From NCBI RefSeq assembly GCF_000159135.1, contig NZ_GG667520.1, positions 205,468 to 269,467 on the forward strand: DNA of 64,000 bases, given 5' to 3'. A model generated the notes under the pieces. It saw nothing but the letters and a program-made list of their open reading frames with translations, was not told where the DNA came from and searched no databases. The DNA comes from Corynebacterium striatum ATCC 6940. Its GTDB lineage: Bacteria > Actinomycetota > Actinomycetes > Mycobacteriales > Mycobacteriaceae. A program made the position numbers and the translations under genes. Numbering within the stretch: position 1 is the first letter of the stretch; each line of letters starts with the position of its first letter. Positions 28,726 to 36,757 of this stretch are shown here, piece after piece.

Positions 28726-30180
28726 ATGACAAACTCCTACGATCTTTCCCGCGTCCACATGGTGGGTATTGGTGGCTCCGGCATGTCCGGTTTGGCCCGC
28801 ATCTTGGCTAACCGCGGGGGCGTCGTGACTGGCTCTGATGTGAAGGCCTCCACTCCAGTGGAAGTACTGCGCACGATGGGCGTGAAGATCGCTATCGGCC
28901 ACGCAGCTGAAAACCTTGAGTTGGCAGGTGACAAGCCTACTGTTGTGGTGACTTCCTTCGCCGCTATTCCACAGGACAATCCAGAACTTGCAGGTGCTCG
29001 CGCGGCCGGTATCCCGGTCATCCGCCGCTCTGACCTTCTGGCGGAGCTCATGGAGGGGCACCAGCAGATTCTGTTGGCGGGCACCCACGGAAAAACCTCC
29101 ACCACGTCCATGACCGTGACCGCGATGCAGCAGGCCGGATTGGATCCTTCCTTCGCTATCGGCGGCCAGCTCAACCGTGCAGGCACCAACGCCCATGCGG
29201 GAACCGGCGCGGCATTCGTGGCCGAAGCCGATGAGTCCGATGCCTCCTTGCTGCGTTACAGCCCAACCGTCGCAGTAATTACCAACGTCGAGCCTGACCA
29301 CCTAGATTTCTTCCACAACGCCGAGGCTTATTACAAGGTCTTCGATGATTTTGCTGATCGCATCGAAGAAAGCGGGTACCTCGTTGTGTGCCTGGAAGAT
29401 GATCACGCTGCCCAGACTGGCCTGCGCGCGCTCGAGCGCGGCATTCAGGTCCTAGGTTATGGCAGCGCGGAAGCGGGGGAGAAGTACCCGTCCATCCCGC
29501 TGGCGGCTGAGGTTCTGGAGGAGAAGGTTTCCGTCATCGGAATGCAGGTCCGCGTGCGCGTGGCACTGCCGGGTGCACAGTCCCAAGAGCTGTCCTACGA
29601 GCTGCAGATTCCGGGCCATCACATGGTACTCAATTCCCTGGCCGCGCTTGTCTCCGGCGGGCTTGCGGGCGGCGAGCTCTCCGAGCTGGCTGAGGGCCTG
29701 ACGGACTTTACCGGCGTGCGCCGCCGTTTTGAGTTCCGAGGCACCGAGTCTCAAGTGCGCGTCTTCGACGATTATGCGCATCATCCCACCGAGGTCACTG
29801 CTGTGCTCACGGCAGCGCGTCAGAAGGTCGAGGCTGAGGGCAAGGGGGCCCGCGTTATCGCTTGCTTCCAGCCGCACCTGTACTCGCGCACGATGGAGTT
29901 CGATAAGGAGTTCGCGCAGGCGCTGGCGCTTGCCGACGCCGCCGTGGTCCTCGACATCTACGGCGCCCGCGAGCAGCCGGTGGAGGGGATTACCTCTCGC
30001 ATCATCACTGACAAGATGCCGGAAGACATGAAGGTGATCTTCGAACCGAACTTCTCTGAGGCGGCGCAGGACGTTGTCTCGCTGGTGCAGCCTGGCGACG
30101 TCGTGCTCACCATCGGCGCCGGTTCAGTGACGATGCTTGCCGCAGAAATCTTGGACGAGCTAAAGGCGCTGAATGTCTAA
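28726..30180 (+). CDS. murC: UDP-MurNAc-L-alanine ligase MurC
   Basis: Protein of 484 aa with GAAGGAAAA upstream. It opens [17 protein letters not shown]. The ATP loop GTHGKTST contains Lys123, and [10 protein letters not shown] and [10 protein letters not shown] follow. It starts the stem peptide. The usual partner murB is not in this cluster. The end overlaps ftsQ by 8 bp. Confidence 0.95.
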   Translation: MTNSYDLSRVHMVGIGGSGMSGLARILANRGGVVTGSDVKASTPVEVLRTMGVKIAIGHAAENLELAGDKPTVVVTSFAAIPQDNPELAGARAAGIPVIRRSDLLAELMEGHQQILLAGTHGKTSTTSMTVTAMQQAGLDPSFAIGGQLNRAGTNAHAGTGAAFVAEADESDASLLRYSPTVAVITNVEPDHLDFFHNAEAYYKVFDDFADRIEESGYLVVCLEDDHAAQTGLRALERGIQVLGYGSAEAGEKYPSIPLAAEVLEEKVSVIGMQVRVRVALPGAQSQELSYELQIPGHHMVLNSLAALVSGGLAGGELSELAEGLTDFTGVRRRFEFRGTESQVRVFDDYAHHPTEVTAVLTAARQKVEAEGKGARVIACFQPHLYSRTMEFDKEFAQALALADAAVVLDIYGAREQPVEGITSRIITDKMPEDMKVIFEPNFSEAAQDVVSLVQPGDVVLTIGAGSVTMLAAEILDELKALNV

Positions 30181-30823
30181 GAAATCAATTACCGCAATAG
30201 TCGCCGGAATTCTTGCCGTGCTGGTCTTGGCGGCTGCTGCCGTGTGGCTTTTTCCAGTGTTTAAGGTTTCCTCCTTTGAGATCCAAGGCAATTCCCACGT
30301 GGATGCTGCACAGGTGGAAGAGTCCAGCGGGGTAGCGGTGGGGGAGAATCTGGTTCGCGTTGATGCTCGTGCGGCGGCGTCGGGAGTGGCACACCTGCCG
30401 TGGGTAAAGTCTGCGACGGTATCGCGTGCCTTCCCATCGACCCTCGATATCGAGGTCATCGAACATGAGGCGGTGGCTTTCCGCGAGGGCAATTTGCTTA
30501 TCGACGCCGAGGGTAAGGAGTTCACCACGGATACCCCGCCGGAGGGCGCAGTGGAAATTACCGGCAGCGCGGAGCCGGGCTCGCAGGAGATGCGCGATGC
30601 CGTTGATGTGCTTGCTGCGCTGCCGCAGAACCTGCGTGCGCAGGTCAAGTCGCTGGAGGTGAAGAACGCGTACTCGATGACTTTCCACCTCAAGGACGAG
30701 CGGACCGTTTTCTGGGGCGCCTCGGAGGATAATGCGAACAAAGCCTTGGCGTTTGAAACCGTTCTAAAGTTGGAAGGCCAAAACTGGAATATTTCTAACC
30801 CGGAATTGGTCACAAGTAAATAA
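30173..30823 (+). CDS. ftsQ: Cell-division protein FtsQ
   Basis: Protein of 216 aa starting inside the murC stop region. A short cytoplasmic N-terminus and one membrane helix (about 6-24) lead to a POTRA domain opening [19 protein letters not shown] and a beta domain. It links FtsL and FtsB to the septum. It is relatively short at the C-terminus. Confidence 0.88.
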   Translation: MSKKSITAIVAGILAVLVLAAAAVWLFPVFKVSSFEIQGNSHVDAAQVEESSGVAVGENLVRVDARAAASGVAHLPWVKSATVSRAFPSTLDIEVIEHEAVAFREGNLLIDAEGKEFTTDTPPEGAVEITGSAEPGSQEMRDAVDVLAALPQNLRAQVKSLEVKNAYSMTFHLKDERTVFWGASEDNANKALAFETVLKLEGQNWNISNPELVTSK

Positions 30824-30852
30824 AATTAGCGTTCAAAACTTAAGCCCTGCGC

Positions 30853-30894
30853 AGCCCCAAATAGTGTCAACGGGTGGGGTGCGTGGGGCTTTTG
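30853..30894 (+). terminator. Terminator-like hairpin between ftsQ and ftsZ
   Basis: AGCCCCA (30853-30859) pairs with TGGGGCT (30884-30890), followed by TTTTG. It lies in the 250-bp ftsQ-ftsZ gap, so ftsZ very likely has its own promoters between here and 31073. The loop side contains TGGGGTGCGTGGGG, two TGGGG units 9 nt apart. Confidence 0.6.
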
Positions 30895-31073
30895 TGATCT
30901 GAAAACCTGCATGTCAGCAACCCTAAACCACTACTTGAGGGTACCGACACGCGGCAAAATGAACGCGAAAATTACAAGCGCGTCGTTAAAGATGGAACTA
31001 ACCGCTCGCAACAAATGCTGCGCGCACAAAATCCTCGTTTACGCACCAACAGTGAAAGGTGAGAGCCCCTCAC

Positions 31074-32396
31074 ATGATCTCTACTAGCAATAACCTCGCG
31101 GACATCAAGGTCGTCGGTGTCGGCGGCGGCGGTGTCAACGCCGTTAACCGCATGATTGAAGAAGGGCTGAAGGGCGTTCAGTTCGTCGCAATCAACACGG
31201 ACTCGCAGGCACTGATCTTCTCTGATGCCGACACCAAGCTCGACATCGGACGCGAGGCCACTCGCGGTTTGGGCGCGGGTGCTAACCCAGAGGTCGGCAA
31301 GACCTCTGCAGAAGACCATAAGACCGAGATTGAGGATGCCCTGGAAGGCTCCGACATGGTCTTCGTGACCGCAGGCGAGGGCGGCGGCACCGGTACCGGC
31401 GCCGCCCCGGTCGTTGCTTCCATCGCCAAGAAGATGGGCGCACTGACCGTCGGCGTTGTGACCCGTCCATTCAAGTTCGAGGGCGCTCGCCGTACCCGTC
31501 AGGCTATGTCCGGTATCGAGGAGCTGCGCGAGGTCTGCGACACTCTCATCGTCATTCCGAATGATCGCCTCATGCAGCTCGGTGGCGAAGAGCTCTCCAT
31601 CGTCGAGGCATTCCGTGCTGCCGATGAAGTCCTCCACAACGGTGTGCAGGGTATTACCAACCTCATCACCATCCCGGGCATGATCAACGTCGACTTTGCT
31701 GACGTCCGCTCCGTCATGGCTGATGCCGGCTCCGCACTCATGGGCATCGGCTCCGCACGGGGCGACAACCGCGCGCTCAATGCTGCTGAACAGGCCATCA
31801 ACTCGCCGCTGCTCGAGTCCACGATGGAAGGTGCCAAGGGCGTCCTGCTCTCCATCGCTGGTGGCTCCGACCTTGGCCTGCACGAGGTCAACGCCGCTGC
31901 TTCCATGGTGGAGGAGCGCGCTGACGAGGATGCCAACATCATCTTCGGTACCATCATCGACGACAACCTGGGCGACGAAGTCCGCGTCACCATCATCGCC
32001 ACTGGCTTCGATGCGCAGGCAAACATGACAACTAACGTTGCGCCTCAGCAGCAGCAGCAGCAACAACAACAGCGTCCGGGCTCCCTCTTCGACAACCGCG
32101 AAGAGGCTGCCCCAGTCCAGCAGCCTGCACCGCAGCAGCGCTACGAGGAACAGCGCTACGAAGAGCCGCGCTACGAAGAGCCGCGTCAAGAAGAGCGTCC
32201 TCGTTTCGAGGAACAACCGGCAGAGACCTACCGGCCGCGTCATTCCTCCAACGGTGGTTTGTTTACCACCTCTGAGCGTTTTTCTCGCGAGGAGCGCCGC
32301 GACGACTACCGCCTGTCGCGTCCGGCTGAGCGCCGCGACGACCGCCGCCAGGATGACGGTGACGACGATCTCGACGTGCCGTCCTTCATGCGCTAA
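31074..32396 (+). CDS. ftsZ: Tubulin-like division GTPase FtsZ
   Basis: Protein of 440 aa from ATG 31074, with AAGGTGAG 10 nt upstream; the in-frame GTG 31059 is not needed. GGGTGTG (103-109) binds GTP and the T7 loop NVDFAD (205-210) completes the active site of the neighbouring subunit. The globular domain ends near 315. The linker contains nine Gln (325-333), then RYEE three times (356-369) and many Arg/Glu/Asp, and ends in the C-terminal peptide DLDVPSFMR, used to bind SepF. It polymerises into the Z ring. Confidence 0.97.
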   Translation: MISTSNNLADIKVVGVGGGGVNAVNRMIEEGLKGVQFVAINTDSQALIFSDADTKLDIGREATRGLGAGANPEVGKTSAEDHKTEIEDALEGSDMVFVTAGEGGGTGTGAAPVVASIAKKMGALTVGVVTRPFKFEGARRTRQAMSGIEELREVCDTLIVIPNDRLMQLGGEELSIVEAFRAADEVLHNGVQGITNLITIPGMINVDFADVRSVMADAGSALMGIGSARGDNRALNAAEQAINSPLLESTMEGAKGVLLSIAGGSDLGLHEVNAAASMVEERADEDANIIFGTIIDDNLGDEVRVTIIATGFDAQANMTTNVAPQQQQQQQQQRPGSLFDNREEAAPVQQPAPQQRYEEQRYEEPRYEEPRQEERPRFEEQPAETYRPRHSSNGGLFTTSERFSREERRDDYRLSRPAERRDDRRQDDGDDDLDVPSFMR

Positions 32397-32427
32397 ACGC
32401 TGAAGGTACTGCGCTAATCTGGAGTGC

Positions 32428-33156
32428 ATGCCAGTAAACGAGGAAGCACCACAACGCCCCGTGCGCATGGTTTTTACAAGCCGTGCGGGCGGGGTTTCGT
32501 CGTCCCCATACGAGTCATTTAACCTGGGCGATCACGTCGGCGATGACCCGGCGGACGTCGTCAGTAACCGAGCCCGCCTGCAGCGCGTGCTGGGGCTCGA
32601 CGACATTGTGTGGATGGAACAGCTCCACACCAACACCGTCACGCGCGTGGACCGTGGCAACGCCGACACGCCGGTCGAGGCCACCGACGCCATCATCACC
32701 ACGGAAAAACGCCTCGGGCTCGGTGTGCTCGTCGCGGACTGCACGCCGGTGCTGCTTTCCGACGTCTCCGCCGGCGTCGTCGCCGCCGCCCATGCAGGTC
32801 GCCTCGGGGCTCGTAACGGAATCATCCGCAACACGGTCGAAGCCATGCTGGAACTTGGCGCCACTCCTTCGACTATCCAGGTCCTGATGGGGCCGGCCGC
32901 CTCGGGCCTGAACTATGAGGTACCGGAGGCGATGGCGGACGACGTCGAAAAGCATCTGCCCGGGGCCAAAACCCGCACAAAAACGGGTACCTGGGGTGTG
33001 GACGTACGTAAAGGGCTCATCCGGCAGCTGATGGGGATGGGGATTATCAACATCGAGTCGGATCCGCGCTGCACCATCGAAGACACTGATTTCTTTTCCT
33101 ACCGCCGCGAAGGCACCACTGGGCGCCAAGCAGGCGTTATCTGGTTGGAGGTATAA
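32428..33156 (+). CDS. pgeF: Purine nucleoside phosphorylase/laccase-domain protein (YfiH/YlmD)
   Basis: Protein of 242 aa. The Zn/Cu-site residues are visible in QLHTNTV, VADCTPVLLSD and AAAHAGRLG. The family acts on purine nucleosides and, in E. coli, removes wrongly incorporated L-Ser from UDP-MurNAc, which suits a dcw location. TAATCT (32415-32420) ends 7 nt before the ATG, so it may be leaderless. Directly abuts yggS. Confidence 0.88.
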   Translation: MPVNEEAPQRPVRMVFTSRAGGVSSSPYESFNLGDHVGDDPADVVSNRARLQRVLGLDDIVWMEQLHTNTVTRVDRGNADTPVEATDAIITTEKRLGLGVLVADCTPVLLSDVSAGVVAAAHAGRLGARNGIIRNTVEAMLELGATPSTIQVLMGPAASGLNYEVPEAMADDVEKHLPGAKTRTKTGTWGVDVRKGLIRQLMGMGIINIESDPRCTIEDTDFFSYRREGTTGRQAGVIWLEV

Positions 33157-33852
33157 ATGAACCGCAAGGAAGAACTGCAAGCAGGGCTCGAGCGCACTCG
33201 CGCCCAGATTGAGGACTTCGCTCGCGCGGCCGGGCGAGAGGTGCCGCAGCTGTTGCCGGTGACCAAGTTCCACCCGGCGGGCGACGTCGCGCTGCTCGCC
33301 GAGCTTGGGGTCACCGACGTGGCGGAAAACCGCGAGCAGGAAGCGCGCGCTAAAGCCGCGGAGTTGCCGGCGGTGCGCTTTCACATGATTGGGCAGATTC
33401 AGACCAAGAAGGCTAATCACGTGGCGCGTTGGGCGCACAGCGTGCATTCTCTGGACTCTGCGAAGCTGGCGACGGCGCTCGATCGCGGCGTCGCCAATGC
33501 ACAAGAATCCGGAGATCGTGACGACGCGCTGCCGGTTTTTATTCAGGTTTCCGCCGATGGCGATACCGCCCGCGGGGGAGTGGCTCTGCCGGATGTTCCG
33601 AGTCTCGTCGAGCTCGTGGAGGAATTGGTAAACCTTGAACTGCAGGGCTTTATGGTGGTTCCGCCGCTGGACTCCGATGCTGCTGAGGTCTTCGGGCGCG
33701 TGCGGACGTTGACTGACGACGTCGCCCGGCTCCTCGGGCGCCCGCTGAAAATGTCGGCAGGAATGAGCGCGGATTTGGGTGAGGCGATCGCTGCGGGAAC
33801 AGATATCGTGCGTGTCGGAACCGGCATCATGGGACCCCGGCCAGTAGGTTAG
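33157..33852 (+). CDS. yggS: YggS/YlmE-type PLP-binding homeostasis protein
   Basis: Protein of 231 aa beginning at the base after the pgeF stop. Alanine-racemase-like single-domain fold: PVTKFHP carries the PLP lysine (Lys37), FHMIGQIQTKKANHV and the phosphate-binding end SAGMSADLGEAIAAGTDIVRVGTGIMG follow. It balances free PLP and amino acid pools; no catalytic activity is established. Conserved beside sepF. Confidence 0.9.
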   Translation: MNRKEELQAGLERTRAQIEDFARAAGREVPQLLPVTKFHPAGDVALLAELGVTDVAENREQEARAKAAELPAVRFHMIGQIQTKKANHVARWAHSVHSLDSAKLATALDRGVANAQESGDRDDALPVFIQVSADGDTARGGVALPDVPSLVELVEELVNLELQGFMVVPPLDSDAAEVFGRVRTLTDDVARLLGRPLKMSAGMSADLGEAIAAGTDIVRVGTGIMGPRPVG

Positions 33853-33958
33853 GTGGCAACGCAAACGCGCATTTCACAGGTACAATTCACTGCTTTCACA
33901 TTAGCAACATTCGTACCAAGTTAAGGGCAAAACAGATTAGGTCAGAGGGAGACTAGAT

Positions 33959-34396
33959 ATGTCTTTGATTGATAGGACGAAAGAGTTCTTCGGGTTGGGC
34001 CCGATGGACATCGAAGCCGACGACGCTTATTACGCCGACGAGCGCCGCTACGAGTCCAACGGCTCCGCCGCTTACGCACCGCGCTCCTTTGAGCCGGCTC
34101 TGGAAGAGGAATTCGTTCCGACCATCGTGGCGCTTTCCCTCGTTTCCTTCGACGATGCAGCCAAGGTTGGCGCGCCGTTCCGTGATGGCGATGCGGTTGT
34201 CTTCGAGCTGACTGATGCCGACAAGGCTTCCGCGAAGCGTTTCATTGACTTCGCTGCTGGCCTGTGCTTCGGCCTTGAAGGCCGCATGCTCAACCTGACC
34301 AAGGGTATGGACACCGACCGTCGTGTGTTTGCCATTGTTCCTAAGGGTGCAGACATCTCCACTCTCGAGCTGGAGCGTGCTGCACGCCTGCGCTAA
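33959..34396 (+). CDS. sepF: FtsZ membrane anchor SepF
   Basis: Protein of 145 aa from ATG 33959 with AGAGGGAG upstream. The N-terminal helix SLIDRTKEFFGLG is a likely amphipathic membrane anchor. After an acidic, Tyr-rich linker the SepF domain (about 58-140) includes VFELTDADKASAKRFIDFAAGL. In actinobacteria lacking FtsA, SepF is the essential tether binding the FtsZ C-terminal peptide. Confidence 0.92.
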   Translation: MSLIDRTKEFFGLGPMDIEADDAYYADERRYESNGSAAYAPRSFEPALEEEFVPTIVALSLVSFDDAAKVGAPFRDGDAVVFELTDADKASAKRFIDFAAGLCFGLEGRMLNLTKGMDTDRRVFAIVPKGADISTLELERAARLR

Positions 34397-34419
34397 GTTG
34401 CAGCGCCAAAGATGCGAAG

Positions 34420-34469
34420 CGCCGTCCCGATTCCCCAAGTGTTGGTGGGGAGCGGGGCGGCGTTCGCCT
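34420..34469 (+). terminator. Terminator-like hairpin after sepF
   Basis: The arm at 34420-34436 pairs with 34447-34462 through CGCCGTCCCG/CGGGGCGGCG and CCCC/GGGG, giving a long GC-rich stem. The following TTCGCCTTT is only weakly T-rich, so termination may be partial. Confidence 0.55.
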
Positions 34470-34530
34470 TTAGCGAAATTAATTGTGTGGATGCCGCATC
34501 AGTGGGGGTAGTTCAGATAGGCTCGTCCAA

Positions 34531-34821
34531 GTGAGCACTATTGGAATAATCCTGATCCTCATCCTGCGAATCTATTCGTGGATTCTGATCGCCCGAATCA
34601 TCATTGAGATGATCCAGTCCTTCTCGCGCCAATTTAACCCGCCTCGCTGGTTTATGGTGCTAGCTGAGCCGCTGTTTATGGTCACCGACCCACCAGTTAG
34701 GGCGCTTCGCCGTCTTATCCCACCGTTGCGAATGGGTGGGGTTGCGCTCGATGTTTCAATCATCGTTTTGTTCTTGCTTTTGTCCGTCTTGATGATGGTG
34801 GTCTCGAGCATTTTCCTATAA
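34531..34821 (+). CDS. yggT: YggT-family membrane protein
   Basis: Protein of 96 aa from GTG 34531. Two YggT hydrophobic hairpins are visible: GIILILILRIYSWILIARII and, after FNPPRWFMVLAEPLFMVTDPPVRALRRLIPP, VALDVSIIVLFLLLSVLMM. Function is ill-defined (osmotic tolerance or envelope organisation), but the sepF-yggT-divIVA order is widely conserved in Gram-positive bacteria. Confidence 0.9.
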   Translation: MSTIGIILILILRIYSWILIARIIIEMIQSFSRQFNPPRWFMVLAEPLFMVTDPPVRALRRLIPPLRMGGVALDVSIIVLFLLLSVLMMVVSSIFL

Positions 34822-34890
34822 GGCGGGTGTATTGAAACCTCCTGTTAACGTTGAGACTCCGCGATTCGTTAGCTAATGTGAGCGTTTGGA

Positions 34891-34917
34891 TACAATCAAT
34901 ACTGATATTCCGTATTA
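34891..34917 (+). promoter_or_regulatory. Candidate wag31 promoter and adjacent inverted repeat
   Basis: TACAAT (34891-34896) is a good -10 in the AT-rich 229-bp gap before wag31. AATAC/GTATT arms (34899-34903 and 34913-34917) flank the likely start point. No convincing -35 is seen. Confidence 0.4.
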
Positions 34918-35050
34918 TTAAACGCACATGTTCTTTGTAGACGTATCTAGTGGCACAACCGCAACTTTTGGTTAGCTTTTAGATGTGTTTGCATCTCCCA
35001 AGACCTCGGAGGCTCCGGGGTTGCACCGACTTGAAGGGGAAGAGAAGTCA

Positions 35051-36199
35051 ATGCCACTGTCACCAGCTGATGTACACAACGTCGCTTTCAGCAAGCCGCC
35101 AATTGGCAAGCGTGGCTACAACGAGGATGAAGTCGACCAGTTCCTCGACCTCGTAGAAGACACCCTTGCCCAGCTGCAGGATGAAAACGATGACCTGCAG
35201 GCTCAGGTTGAAGAGCTGCAAACCAAGGGCGGCGCCACTGCAGGCGTAGCCGCAGCTTCCGCTAACAAGGGTGCCGACGAGGCCACCCTCCGCAAGGAGA
35301 TTGAGTCCAAGCTCCGCGCAGAGTACGAGACCAAGCTTGTGGACTCCAAGAATGAGGTCGCAAAGGCCAAGGAAGAGGCTAAGCGCGCTCAGGAGCAGGC
35401 AAAGGCCGCTCAGGCTGAGGCGTCCAAGGCGCCAACTGGTTCTAACAACGATTCAGAACTCAAGGCTGCTCGTGAGGATGCTGCGAAGGCTCAGCGTGAA
35501 CTCGAGGCAGCTCGTGCAGAAGCAACCCAGGCTAAGAAGGATCTCGAGGCTTCCAAGAAGGAGAACGAGGACCTCCGGAAGAACGCTGGATCCGCCAAGA
35601 CCGCTGCCGTTTCCGGCATTGCGGGTGCTGGTGCGGGCGCTGCCGCCACCACGGCTGCGGATGGTCTGGCTACCCCGGATACCCACATGCAGGCTGCTCG
35701 CGTCTTGGGTCTGGCTCAGGAGATGGCAGACCGCCTCACCTCCGAGGCAAAGGCAGAGTCCGAGTCCATGCTGTCCGAGGCGCGCACCGCGGCCGAGAAG
35801 CAGCTTAACGACGCCGACTCCCGCTCCAGGGCACAGCTGGCCGACGCCCAGAAGAAGTTTGACGCTCAGCTGCTCGACGCAGACACCCGCTCCAAGAAGC
35901 TGGTTTCTGACGCTGAGGCTAAGGCAAAGCAGACTGAGTCCGAGGCTAACTCCCGCGCTGAGGCTCAGATCCGCCAGGCTGAGGAGAAGGCTGCAGCCCT
36001 GCAGGCTGACGCTGAGAAGAAGCACACCGAGGTTATGAACACCGTCAAGCAGCAGCAGACGGCCCTCGAGGCTCGTATCGCCGAGCTGCGTACCTTCGAG
36101 CGCGAGTACCGCACCCGCCTCAAGACCCTGCTGGAGTCCCAGCTGGAGGAGCTTGAGACCCGCGGCACCGCTGCACCGAACGGTGAAGCTGGCAAGTAA
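35051..36199 (+). CDS. wag31: Polar-growth scaffold Wag31/DivIVA
   Basis: Protein of 382 aa from ATG 35051 with GAAGGGGAAGAGAAG upstream. The N-terminal DivIVA domain opens [35 protein letters not shown]. An Ala/Lys/Glu coiled coil (about 75-185) is broken by an Ala/Gly linker (about 186-220), followed by a second coiled coil (about 228-350) and a short C-terminus. It marks negatively curved poles and recruits elongation machinery; it is essential in Corynebacterium. Confidence 0.95.
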   Translation: MPLSPADVHNVAFSKPPIGKRGYNEDEVDQFLDLVEDTLAQLQDENDDLQAQVEELQTKGGATAGVAAASANKGADEATLRKEIESKLRAEYETKLVDSKNEVAKAKEEAKRAQEQAKAAQAEASKAPTGSNNDSELKAAREDAAKAQRELEAARAEATQAKKDLEASKKENEDLRKNAGSAKTAAVSGIAGAGAGAAATTAADGLATPDTHMQAARVLGLAQEMADRLTSEAKAESESMLSEARTAAEKQLNDADSRSRAQLADAQKKFDAQLLDADTRSKKLVSDAEAKAKQTESEANSRAEAQIRQAEEKAAALQADAEKKHTEVMNTVKQQQTALEARIAELRTFEREYRTRLKTLLESQLEELETRGTAAPNGEAGK

Positions 36200-36220
36200 G
36201 CTTTTAACGGCTTAGGCTTT

Positions 36221-36257
36221 AAGGCGTCCTTCCATGGCATTGGGAGGGCGCCTTTTT
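36221..36257 (+). terminator. Intrinsic terminator of wag31
   Basis: AAGGCG-CCT-CC pairs imperfectly with GG-AGG-CGCCTT around the loop at 36234-36241 and ends in T6. Confidence 0.8.
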
Positions 36258-36269
36258 TGGAGGTAAAAC

Positions 36270-36467
36270 ATGCTTGTTGCAGCACTCGTTTTGGCATTCG
36301 TAGCGTTCTTGGCGCTGGTGAACTTCGTACTAACTTCTGCCGATTGGTCTTTGTATCTGCTCTTCGCTGCCGCGGGGCTTGGGATGGTGCTCTTCATCAT
36401 CGACGGCTTCCGGAAGCGCAAACCGGATCTTGCGCAGGACGAGGCGGCAGGGGAGTACCCTGCCTAA
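36270..36467 (+). CDS. Small two-helix membrane protein, function unknown
   Basis: Protein of 65 aa with GGAGGT 6 nt before the ATG, overlapping the wag31 terminator tail. Two hydrophobic helices (about 2-20 and 28-45) are followed by an acidic tail rich in Asp, Glu and Lys. The strong Shine-Dalgarno, the composition and the conserved position after wag31 in corynebacteria support it as a real gene. I recognise no domain. Confidence 0.7.
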   Translation: MLVAALVLAFVAFLALVNFVLTSADWSLYLLFAAAGLGMVLFIIDGFRKRKPDLAQDEAAGEYPA

Positions 36468-36555
36468 CTGGCCTGCCAGCGAATCTTGCCGTTTGCCCCT
36501 ATGGGGGAGCCGCAGCCTGTGAAAATTTGACGGCATGGGTATACTTCGAAGACGT

Positions 36556-36757
36556 ATGCACTGAGCCGGCAATCACCGGGGAGCATCTCGGAAGAACGCA
36601 CAAAGTGCCAAGAACGCACAAAGTGCCAGTAGAACCGAGCGGGTGGGACCGAAATCTCCTTCACTGAAACGAAGTGGGCGTCGTCAGGCGCCAAGCAGGG
36701 TGGTACCGCGAGCCGCAAGGCGCGTCCCTGCACCAGCCCACGAGTGAAGGAAGATTA
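36556..36757 (+). ncRNA. T-box leader of ileS (ultrashort stem I, translational type)
   Basis: The T-box sequence AGGGTGGTACCGCG lies at 36697-36710 inside an antisequestrator (GCAGGG 36695-36700 with CCCTGC 36726-36731). Stem I is tiny: CCGG (36566-36569) and CCGG (36576-36579) with the Ile specifier ATC (36572-36574) in its terminal loop, as known for actinobacterial ileS T-boxes. CTCGG/CCGAG (36587-36591 with 36635-36639) forms the next stem. AATCTCCTTCAC (36653-36664) can pair with the Shine-Dalgarno region 36744-36756. Uncharged tRNA-Ile should therefore open translation. Confidence 0.9.
36593..36628 (+). repeat. Perfect 18-bp tandem repeat within the T-box
   Basis: Two identical 18-bp units, 36593-36610 and 36611-36628, each contain the mini-hairpin GCAC-AAA-GTGC. 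They lie inside the CTCGG/CCGAG stem of the ileS T-box and so duplicate a stem-loop there. Confidence 0.9.

Noticed and set aside
36257..36667. ORF of 136 codons crossing the small membrane gene and T-box
   Set aside because: It overlaps a better-supported 65-aa gene and structured RNA; Cys/Arg-rich shadow composition.
36674..36757. Upstream ATG start for ileS
   Set aside because: It would translate through the T-box antisequestrator; ATG 36758 has the Shine-Dalgarno and the normal N-terminus.
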